This document shows, piece after piece, positions 50,001 to 61,700 of a DNA stretch of 64,000 bases; position 1 is the first letter of the stretch, and the number at the start of each line of letters is the position of its first letter. The notes beneath the pieces were generated by a model. That model was not told where the DNA came from. It searched no databases and saw nothing but the letters and a program-made list of their open reading frames with translations. Source of the stretch: Siniperca chuatsi (Eukaryota; Chordata; Actinopteri; Centrarchiformes; Sinipercidae); contig NC_058046.1 in NCBI RefSeq assembly GCF_020085105.1, positions 10,934,175 to 10,998,174 of the forward strand. The letters are read 5' to 3'. Position numbers and translations under genes: made by a program.

Positions 50001-53000
50001 TACACGAACACAGCATCATGACAAAAGCTTATAGTCAAGTTGACAGGACTGTGGAAGAATGTGTGTACATCTTGGGATCCCAATCAGTGCTGTAGTCTTT
50101 ACAGTCAAAATGATAAGTGTGTGTTGTCTTCAAATCAGATCTTGCAAACCATAAACATCTCTGTTAAGGTGTTCACATACCTCAGTACTGCAGCTAACAA
50201 CAACATACAGCTGCTATGATTGTAACATGGCTCATGGTGTGAGCTTATCCAGGTTATTGTATATGGGACCGGACATGACCATCTCAAATACTGTGAGACT
50301 ATTACCAGCCATGAAAACACATTCAATCACAATGTTATACTTGCAGTACCTCACCACTCCCCATTCTCTACTCATCTGCGCTAGTCAATCTGGCTAGGGT
50401 GGAGTGGGAAAATATGCTCTGCATGCACTCATGCACACAGCAGTAATCAATATCAATATCCTACAGATATTCAAAACAACTGCTCCCACGAGCACTAATC
50501 TCATGTCAACAAATGAGCATTCTAGCCGCATGTCAGAAGGCTTACATTAAGACGAACTCTGCTAGGCAAACCCCAGCAGTACTGTTATTCTTTCATTAGA
50601 TAAGTGGTTCGTACAGACAAAGCGTCTAGTAAGAACAGAGAAAGAATGTAAAAACCTGACTCGGCTTAAGAATTTAACTCAGAGAGCACTAGACCTGACT
50701 TAAAGGATTATTCTCATGTCTTTCAGCCTAGTGTTTGTTTTCCTGGTTTTTGCCAATATGACGATTGAGTAAAATTTTTGTTTCTCAACTGTACAAATCA
50801 ATGTATCTCCAATTTGTTGGAAGTGCTGCTGTCCAGTACACACATACACGGCTAATAGCTAACCCCAAAGATAATTTGAAGATACAAAACAGCAATACAC
50901 TGCAGTTACATGTTTATAAATAGTTATAATAGTATATAATAATAATAATAATATCTATTTGGTCTCCAAAAAAATGAAACAAATGGCTCTGATTGTTTTA
51001 GCTTGTCAATGTTTTTTGAACATCCAAATCCATATCATTTGTATCAATGAATTTAAAGTCCCCCATTAATAAATTACGGCCGATATTTCTTGACCTGTCT
51101 GAGTGTGTTTTTGTGTTTATGTATTTTATGGTTGTGTCATTTATATTTCTTCTGGTGGGATAATAAAATTTCACTTAACTTGCGTTTTGCAAATATGATT
51201 TATTATATTTGTTTAAGTTTAATTGTTTAAGATTTTAATGCCTTCCGAATTACTTAAACTGGTGGTTTCCATATGTTTATTGCTTGTATTGACATGTATC
51301 CACCTCTCATGACACTAGGCAGGTAATTTCGAAGGTCGACTTGACAAATTGGCAGTTTATCTTTACGCAACATTTGATATGACAGAAATGCCATGTCAGA
51401 GAACTTAAAAGGTCTAGAGAGTCTAGAGATGGAAACCTGTCATCTTGCAAAATCATTTGAGATTATCAGGGACTGTTGGCTATCAGATGTCAATACCCAT
51501 CTTATCATCCATATATAGTCATATGGGAAAATATCATGGAGCGCCAATTCAACTATTCACAGTGAGATTCAATAAGGCAACAATAAATTCCCAGGATGAA
51601 AAAGTATCAAAATATTAAGAATTGCAATGTTCTGTGGTTAACTGAATGCTGTCTGTTGGCGTAACAACTCCATTGGCTGAATTTCTGGCATTGCTGTCAC
51701 TTGGCACAGTATCATGCAAAAAATACACAAATAATGTAGACAAAACCATTCATCACTTTCAACTGTCATACACACCTCGATTTCTATTATCTGAAAATCT
51801 ATTATAATGACAGCCAAAGCTATTCAAAGCAACCTAATGCCAAATACACGACTGTGGTCACACACATCAGAGCTACAGGAGAGACTGTTCTGATATAAAA
51901 CTAGACCAGCATCTGTAAATGTGGCAGGTATGTTGCAGTCTTCACTAGTACTCAATGTCTTAATGCACAGACCCAATAGCTCAGACACCAGAAACATTTT
52001 CCACTTAGTCTCCATCTCTGAGCATACAAACCTGTTCTAACAATTTTGGGCTCACAGAGAAATGAGTAGCCCCATCCCCTGCCTCCTCTCACCCATTTAC
52101 TGGCTACCTGGCCGCTTCCATCCCATTCAACCATTAGTGACCTCTTACTGTCATTCATCCACTTAACACTGAGCTAGTACGCTGCTCCCAGAGACCACAA
52201 TCACAGTTGGTGATGTCTAAGACTAACTAAGACATGTCAACACAACTGACGTCATGAAAACACCTCTTATCTTTAGGAGTTGTGACTCATGAGGTGTTGC
52301 ACGGCAGCTCACCAAACAGGCGTAACCTAAAGATAGGAACAACTTCACTGCAATGTATCCATATCCCTACATGGATTTCTAAATCTGTCCTTTACATAGA
52401 CCACAGACCAGGTCAGATGTCAGGGTGGAGACAAGTGATAGGAAGCCAAGCAATGAGATTTTTGTACTCTTCAAGAGTTTAGTTTTTTGGCAATACAAAT
52501 ACTATACTAAAATGTCTAATAGGAATCCCACTTTTCCTTCTTTTGTCAGTCCTTGTGCCTAATTTTATTACTAAAAACACAAATGGTAGGCAACATGATG
52601 ACCTGAAAAACCAGTATAACAGCTTTGCTAAACAAAGAGACGGACAAAGAAAGGTTTACATTGTGCCAAGGACAATATAAGAGTTGAAAGCATGGAAAGA
52701 GATAGATGAGAAGCAGCAGGGTGGGCAGATGGATCTTGACATGTTTGGCTAGAGACCAAATAGTTGAAGGAGCAGCTGTTACAGAACTGCATGAACATTG
52801 CTGCAAAATGACTTGAATTCCACTTGTGCTTTATTTAACTTGATGTTAAAGTAATACTGCTGAGTAGACTGGTAATTCAAAGTAATGAATCTCATTGCTG
52901 CCTGGTCCATACTTCTGATTAAAGTTTGTGATTGGTATCAGTGGTGAAAGGTGGTATCGGTGCTTCCCTGGTGTGTGTTTGTATTTTAAAGGTGCGTGTT

Positions 53001-56000
53001 GTCTTACAGCAGTGGGGGTGTTGGGTGCGGTGCGCCTGCGTAGGGACAGACGTTGCTGGCTGCGCAGTGAGAACCTGCGGATGGACTCCCTGCTGCGGGA
53101 GGCCAGAGAGCGCAGGGAGTTTGTTCGCTTGAAGTCCCCAGTCCCGTCCTCTCCCCTTCCTCCCCTTTCCACCGAGCTGGATAAAAGGCTGAATGCACCG
53201 TGAAGGGAGCGACGGACATTTCCCACCCATCCTGACACCTGAGAGTGGGCCACTGACAGCTTGTCCCCCAGATACTCCATCAAAACGCACTACTGGCAAG
53301 ACCAGCTGCGTCAGAATAGAGTCTGTGAACTGAGTTGTGACTCTTAGTATCACAGCAGCAGGGAATCATTAGAATCTGCTTATGCTGGAGAGGTGCCAGT
53401 CCAGGGACAGTGTCCTAGGTATTCACTGATGTGTGTTGCTGGGTCAATACTGCAGCAGTGAGGAAGGTGACTGAGAGAACAACACCACATCTCAGCCAGT
53501 CCAATGTGGTGATGTTGGTGTTGTCTGCTGCTTACAGCACTGCAGCACGGCTAACGCCAGTCAGTCCCTCCCAGAGACGGAGCCTCTCCTCAGTTTCTCG
53601 TCTAAATGGCCTTTCTGCAGTACAGTCCCACTGGAGCCGTCAGGACTCTGTTTCAACTCATCAATGTCAAGGCTCCAGGCTGTCGGCCTTAAGAGAATTG
53701 TGAAGCTTTCTAATGTCTATTTCGATGCACACAAGATATGTTAGCTGTGATATGCTTGGCACATCAACCAAGTGGGCACGTAAAGGTTATGTAAGGCCAG
53801 CACTTACTACAGCCTGAAAAACTGCTGCACTATCTACCAACAGGTTTCTCAGCCATGTTTCTCTGGCTTTAAGCCCACAAAGTACAAACAACTACTCAAG
53901 TACAGAAGTGACGAGCAGTAATAATAGAATCACATCCTCAACATATCATTTATGTTTGGCACAACATTCAGTTATCTATTTCCATTAAACAGATCATCTG
54001 TGCTAATAATACTGGGTATGAGAATTGTTTTTTTTTTAAACAATGCTCTGTGACACGTGTGCCAATTCACCAGTTGAGAGCTTCTCTGTTCTGACCCCAG
54101 CCTCAATTACAGCTGGCCTGACAGCTCTCCCAGAGCCGATGATGATGTGTTTCCTCCAAAACAAGGCCCAGGTTAAAAGTTGAAAAATCCATCCACCCAA
54201 CAAGGCTACATTCCCATGGTGCCCGACACTGTGCTACCTTCTGGCAAAAAGCTGCAAGGAGAAATGGTGCAGGACTGCTGGTGGCAAAAGGAAAGCTGCT
54301 GTAGTCATTCGTATTCCATAAGGAAAACCAGAGAGCAACCAACGCAGTGCAAAACAGAGGAAACAGGAGGAAGTACTGTGGTGGAGAAGTCAAATCCAAA
54401 GGAGAAAAGGGGAACGGAGAGAAATGTTTCTCCCCTCGCCTTTTTCTGCAGGTACAGGCAGGTAGCAGAAAATGCGTCAGCAGTGCTGTTCTCTGTACTC
54501 AGCGCTATAGGACTCACCGTCAAGGAGAAACTGGGTGGAGAGAGGGAGTGTGGAGCAGAGTCAGAGAGTGAGAGAGAGAATGGGAGGTCCCTTATTCAGA
54601 GCTGGAGGGAGAGGGGAGGGTGATATATGTTGCGGTGCTCTGTCGCTGCAGCCTGATTCAGTTGCAGGGCAAGATAGTGAAGTGTCACAGCTGGGACAGA
54701 AGCGGTAGAAACAAATGTAGAAGGAAGGATGAGAGATAGTGCATATGTTGATTTACACAGCATCTCCATTCAAAACAGAAAGAGAAAGCTATAGAGAAAG
54801 TGGGGACGAGAAAGTGTGATATAATCAGATAGGAATGAGCACAAGTGCATGATCATGTAAAAGAGTAACTATAAATAGATCGATTAGACGTGCATGAGAG
54901 AGAAGAGTGAAAAGACGGACAGGTGGGGCTCTACCAATGAAGTGAGACTGTACGCGTATCAACCAGTTTGTCAGCACAATGTAGCAAAAAGCAAGAATCA
55001 CAACAGTCAAGTACATGTTTGTTTAAATCTCACTCAGAGTCAGACTCATGCAAACAGCAGAACAGACTAGAAAACACTTCAAACTTCATGATACATGCAA
55101 CCAACTAAAACAGGTCTCTGTTATATGGTGCCAGTGAACGGGTACCCTAAATAAAGCCACAGTAGGCGACTCCAGACACACTTAGTTAACCTGAGAGCAA
55201 ACTGGGACAGAGGGCTCATAAAAGCTAAATCCTGGACCACATATGCCCCCTACAGGTAATCTGATTAACTTTTCTTTGAAGTGTATGTGCTAAAGGCAAG
55301 TCTGCTGTGAGGTTTTCAGTTTCCAAAAGCACACAAACTGACCTCTCTCTCGTACTCCTCAGCCTGTAAATGGCTTCCTCTATCTGGGTATTTTGATTAT
55401 TAAGAACACACAGCCTGAAAAAGCTAATTAACTCATTAAACATCTGGAGGTTACAGCAGTATTAGTTACAGCATTATTATTACTTTCATGCGCAAGTGGT
55501 ATCAAAAATATAATAATAATTCTGTCTTCTTAATATGATAATTAAGTTGAGAATCCTCAACATTACTGCTAAAAAATTGGTCAATTACTTGATTAGTCAA
55601 TCGACAGAAAATTAATTTACAAGGGATTAATGATTTGGATCATTTCTTAAAGCAAAAAAGTAAAACATCTGCTGGTTCTTGCTTCTCAAAACTTGAGGAT
55701 TTGCTGCTTGTCTCACAAAAAAAGAAAAAGAAAAATCATTGTAAATAGAATATTTTGGGGTTTTGAACTGTTGGTTGAACAAAGAAAGCAATTTGAAGAT
55801 GTCACATTAGTCTACAGGAAATTGTGGTGGGTAGATTGCACCATTTTCCATCATTTATATAAAGACAACAATTAATGAACTAATCCAAAAATTAATAAAA
55901 TAATAATTAGTTGCAGCTTTAGTCAAATTAAAAAGATTTTTTAATCACCCAACCGTTACATCGTTCCAACATGTATACATTAATCTTCCAACACACATTT

Positions 56001-58700
56001 CTAGCTTAGATGAGAGATGGCAAATTAATTAAGTTTCCTTGGTAGGAAGTATTCCCTCTACTGATTTTAATAACATGATTAAAATTAGACTAACAGAAAG
56101 AAGCCAAGACAAAGAGAGTTCTATCACAAGATGTACCTTATTACTGCTCCCAATTTCCCTAATAGTCCTTCTCCTGATACTAATCGTCACCTGCTAGGAA
56201 GTGACTCATGGCTGCTCATCACTTCCCGTTTTCTGCTGACATCATCACCAGGCAGAAACCCACAAAGGAAATGATATAGGATGTAGTACATACAGTATAC
56301 TGTATATGATAACTACTTACATTCAGTATATTGTAAGAGGACGTATTCGTCTTACAGAGAAACACTGATAATAAGAGAGTTATGCTGTCACTTACCCAGA
56401 GGCAGTGTGGAGTCAGGCAGCATGACCACATGTACAACACAGCTCTCAGCCTGGAGCCCATCTCTGCTCTGCCCCTCTCACCAGCCTCAGACCCTTCAAC
56501 TTAAACCACCACACAACTATGATCTCATCTGTGTGAGTCTGACGATGCTTCAGCCAGTAAATACAATGTTGGGAAATTAATCAAATCTGATATCTGCCAA
56601 CACTGACGGATTTTGGCATTAAACAATAATTTGTAAGTTTGGTAAATCCTGAGGCCAACCTCAACCAGATTTATAAAACAAACACACTTTCTGGGGTTTT
56701 GCTCAGAGGTGCTATTTTTAAAACTATGCAGTACATATCAACATCTAAAATAGAGCAGATACTTTAATTACAAATATAAAAATATAAAAATGATTCCAGT
56801 CAAATTTTTCCTGAAGTCCAAGAAGTGATCACATACTTGTAATACAGTAATGTGCAGTGTCTAAAATGTGCAGTACAGTGGCAAACACATTCCCAGACTT
56901 TAAACCAATGAGAGGAGGTGGTTATACAGTGTAATGCAAACCATTAAGATTTTTTAATTCTATTTTACAATATTTAATTTCACATCACATTATTTTATTG
57001 TAGCTTTAGTACCAGTTTTACCATTATGGGACAAAGTCTCAAATCCAGGGGATGGTGCTACCATGTGCAATGTTTTCTAAGCTGTAAAAACAGAACAGCG
57101 TGTATTCTTGTGCTTGATTAAACTATTGCAATTAGCTCCACTAATGCCACCTTTTCAAGCAGCACAGCAGTTTCAGTGTCAGCCTTCAGCCGACTGTAAC
57201 TCAGCTACTTTCAAACCAAAAAAAAACACATGCACTAACAGCAACAAGGAAGCACTCTGACACTCACAAACTGAAACACAACCACTAGATGGTGGTAGTG
57301 ATCTTAAACTCACGGTGACTTAATCTCTTTTTTTTTTAAATCATTGTATATCATGTGAAACACCAGGAGGGAGTGAGAATTGGTGTGTGTGTGTGAGCAT
57401 GTATTACTAATGTTATGGGGACATAAATCTATTTACACAGTCATATTGTGGGGACTCGCCTTGCTTGCGTGTGTACCTGTATCCGGTCTGTAAGTGCTCT
57501 CACTTGGCCCTTCGGTGACAATGAATTAAAATATTGATATATTTTTCAATAGAAAAGATCATTCAATACCAGTTCAACTGTTAGTCAAGGTTTTGCAGCT
57601 GAAGCCGTAAGACAAAAGACAATAGGGATAAGATAAGCAAGGTTTGGGTTTGGCTGCCTATTTAGGGTGCCTTTTGTTGAAACATGTTTAACTTCATAAA
57701 GTCAATGCGCTCGTCAATGTCATGAACCGACCAATCATAGCCTGGATGGGGCGGGACATTAAAAAAAGGTTGACGTGCTACAGTAAACTTTTGAAATGTT
57801 GAACTCGTTATGCATGAATGGTTATAATTATTTACAAGTCAGTACTTAGCATTAAATATCAGAGACTAACCACCAATGTGAACCATTTTTTTCAGGATTT
57901 AATGAACAAAACCTACAAAAATTATAGGTGTTGGTTGTGTATTTCTTAAACTGCTGTATTGTCCAACTGGAATTAATATTATACTAGTGCTAGGCTATAT
58001 AGTATACTATTATATATATATATAGTGCTAATAGTGGAAAAAGTTAGTCTGAAGCCCTGGGCAGGGCAATTATGAGACACAATATACTGTACTTCTGGGT
58101 TCATAGTATAGGCCTTCAACCTGGCCCTACAATTACAGTCTCAATGACAAAGAGCCATCTGAACCCAACCCTGCATATCTGATAAACACTGTACATGCTT
58201 GAATACAGTGTGTATGTAATGTGTACAGTTGCAAATATGCAGACAAATTGTAGTCTACCCATTTCAAAATGTAAAAAAACAAAAAACAAACAACAGATGT
58301 GAACTACAAGGTTAAACATTAGGAATAACCAATCAGCACCAAGGAATACAGTCACACAAATATTACGTGTCTTGCTTGGCAGCAGGACACATGATCATTA
58401 TAGGCCATTTCACTTCACAGCTTTCCCTGAGACATGCTGACAGGCTTCTGATAAATGAGCAGTGAGAACGTCTACTCATTAACCATTTGACTAATACAAT
58501 CCTGAATTACAGGCCTAAGAAGGTGTTTGGCAGCACTTTCTTTAGAACGTGACGTGGGATGGGTGGAGGTGAGTCTAGGAGGGCATGCTGTCAACATTAG
58601 TCACCGACTCTTACTACCTGAGCACAGCAGCATTGAGCGGTCAACGTTCAGTCAACTAACTGCATTCCACTTCTACCAATTGTCTGTCTTCAATGCACCC

Positions 58701-58745
<45 letters not shown>

Positions 58746-61700
58746 AGTACAAACTCAAGTGCACACAGATTTCCCTCCCTGTCTCCACAGAACTGTGTGA
58801 GAAACAGTCCAAATGAAGACGGTGATTATAATAAAGGGCTCACAGCCAACTATCAAACAGAAGCAGCTACTGAAGACTCAGAGTTTTAAAACTCATTGAG
58901 TTACATCTTCTCTTGAACCCAGTTTTAGTGTTGCAGAGGCCGAGCTGCAGCCTGACTCACCCAGCTGTGACGGTCCTGCTCTCTGTGGGCGCTTCGACTC
59001 CTCATCCTGGAAAGGCTTCCCTCCACAGCACTACTTGAAGGGGCTGATCGCCGTGACACACTGCGAGACCGCATCCTGTTCAGCTCCTAACAACAAATAG
59101 GCTTAGTGAACTCCCCAACTGCATGTTTTGATGATTATTGGGATAATGTCTTGAATCGCAATTATTTTGGCCAGGAAAATTGTGACATGAAGTTTTTATA
59201 TCGTTCCATCCCTAGCTGTAGCAAAATAATCTGGAACAACTGGGAGAGGCAGAGCATACGTGTGTGTGGTCTCTCTTCCACTTGCTCAAACAGACACACA
59301 CACATACTGTACAGTCCCCCAAGGAGCAGAAGTATGGCTTAACTAACATTAATAATAACATCATCATGTACATTGTACATGTGATAGTACTGTGTCGTGA
59401 TCTTTCCTCTTGATTCACACCCTAATTTTTAAATTGCCAGCTTGATAGATGATCTCAAGAAAAATGTATTTGATTTCAACCTACTGAGACTACAGTTGTA
59501 CAAAATGAAAACAGAAATTATTTATTTGTGCCTCTGATAGTATTTCATGGATATCTCTGACTCACCTGAGATCCCTGTGATCTCCTGTGGCAATGGATCT
59601 CTCCCCTGCTGTCTTGAGGTTGTGGCTCTCTGGGGACCCATATCTGCTCTGCAGTAGTGCTGCTGGGGACTCCACCTGGAGAGCCTCCAGTTTTGGCCTC
59701 TGTACCGGGAAAAGGGGCCAAGCGAAGTGGCTCATCCAGCACAGCAGACCAGTGCCTCTGTGGAGCCGGGAGTCGTTCCTCCAGTTTGTTGCCGTGTTTT
59801 CTGGGTTCAGCCATAGGTTTGTCCACAGACATCTCAACAGGCCGCAGCTCCCACGGGTCCTGAGGAGACATTTGCCATACTGGGCTTGTGAAACCTACTG
59901 AAGTCTGTGGTGCCACCTTCCAGCTAACATCTCTCTCAGGTGTAGGCTGTAATCTAGCTCCAAACCCAGGGTCTACACCCTGAATACCAGAAAAAGGAAA
60001 CAAGTTTTTACTGGGGGAGGGCTGAGCTTGAGATATGAAAGAGTCTCTGTCAAGGATGGCAGGTTTGTAAGACTCTTCTGCTCTCAGAGACGGCTCCTTC
60101 CATCGTGTTGCAGGGTCACTACGCTGAGAAGTAGACTTGGAAAATGGGTCATTTCGGAGAACAGAGTCTAGATCCACCACTTTAGGCCTGAGAGGTGATG
60201 ACTCCAACCACAGCCTCTCATGTTCCTCTTTCTTCTGCCTTTCTTTTAGTCGCTGCCTCTCTGCTTCTTGCTGTTTGGCTATCTGTCTCATTTTCTCTGC
60301 TTCCTCCCTTTCCATCCTCTCCCTCAGTCTGCATTTCTCAAGCTCCAGAATTTGTTGTCGGTCCCTCTCTGCCTGCTTTTGCTTTTCAAACTCCAAGAGC
60401 TGTCGTCTCTCCATCTCTTTAAATCTTTCTAACTCCTCCTTCCTCTGCCTTTCCTTCTCCAGTTCTCGTTGTCTCAGCCTCTGGTTTTCTAATTCCTGTT
60501 GTTCAATATCTAGTTGTCTCTGTCTCTCCCTTTCTAAATCTCTTTGTCTCTGTCTCTCCAGCTCTCTCTGCTTTTCCCTCTCAATCTCTTTCTGGTGCTC
60601 CTTCTCCATCTCCCTTTCTTTATCAAGCTCTTTCATTCTTAACATTTCCTGCTCTAATGCCATCTGTTTTAATTTCTCTGCCTCCTCTCTCTCCATCTTC
60701 TCTCTGAGTCTCTGCTTCTCAAGCTCAATGAGCTGCTGCCTCTCCTTTTCTTTCTGCTTCTGTTTTTGAAACTCTAAAAGCTGTTGTCTCTCCAGCTCCT
60801 CCATTTTCTGTTTCTCCTTTTGGATTTCCAGCAGCTGTCTTTCCTTGTCCAGCTCTCTCTGCCTCTCTTCCTCCCTTTGTCTTTGCCTCTCCTGTTCACG
60901 CTGTCTCTCCCTTTCCTGCTCTTGCAGTTTCTCTCTTTCAATCTTTCTCTGTCTCTCCAATTCTCGTTGTTTTTCTTTCTCAAGTTGTCGTTGCCTTTCT
61001 CTCTCCAATTCTTGCAGTTTCTGTTTTTCAAGCTCTATTTGTTTCTGCCTTTCCAGTGCAAGTTGTTTCTCCTTCTCAAAGGCTTTCTGTCTTTGCCTTT
61101 CAAATTCTCTTTGCATCTCCCGCTCCTTCATTCGTGCAAATTCTAAATGTGCTTCTTTCTCCATTTCCAGCTGTCTCTGTTTTTCCCTCTCAAGCTCTTT
61201 CATTTTTGCCATGTGTCTTTCTGTCTCCTTTTTTAGTTCTCTTTTCTTTTCAACTTCCATCATTTCTTCTGTCGTCTGTCCATCCAGCACCGCTCTGATC
61301 TCCCCATGTGACATGTGGCTCCTCATCATCAACTCCTCAACTTGATCTTGAGAGGTTTTTCCAAAAGCTTCATCTAATGATGGATTCCTCCTTATTGGAA
61401 GAATCTTCCCTTGAGAGCTGCCCAGCGCAGACCTCACAGAGAAATCATTAAAGGGCACAGTCATGTCCCCTATGCTTGTTCCTGCGTCTACAGGAGAAAG
61501 TGGCTCCTGCATTTGTCCAGTCAAAGCAAAGTAGGTTGCCCTAGGTTTTGGCTGTTCTTCTGCCTGCAGCATTTTCAAACGTTTAGGGGCTGCAGCCACT
61601 TCCTCCTGTTCTGCCTCTCTCTGCCTGTCTCTGTCTTTATCCAAAGCCACTTGTCCTTCCCTTTGTGATTCCTTTAGCACCTCTTTCTCCATACTTGCTT

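Larger units (their letters stand above)
46864..53007 (-). other. intron of the KIAA1671-like gene
   Basis: No further coding exon was recognised. It contains family B copy 2, a retroelement-like fragment near 49810 and AT-rich sequence. Small cassette exons could be missed. Confidence 0.55.
53284..58960 (-). other. intron / upstream region of the alternative exon
   Basis: No constitutive exon was recognised. The part 53300-54660 is less AT-rich than its surroundings and could include a promoter and leader for the alternative exon. It also carries family A copy 6 and the CA microsatellite listed separately. Confidence 0.45.

Noticed and set aside
52919-53353. Alternative minus-strand ORF overlapping the 53008-53280 exon
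   Set aside because: It runs in another frame past the strong donor and its composition is unstructured; the overlapping MEYLGDKL frame has the correct phase.
60137-61345. Long plus-strand open frames rich in Ser, Leu, Cys and Phe
   Set aside because: They are the antisense of the E/R/K/Q-rich helix codons of the KIAA1671-like exon; composition is fully explained by that and the minus-strand frame has phase-consistent splice sites.
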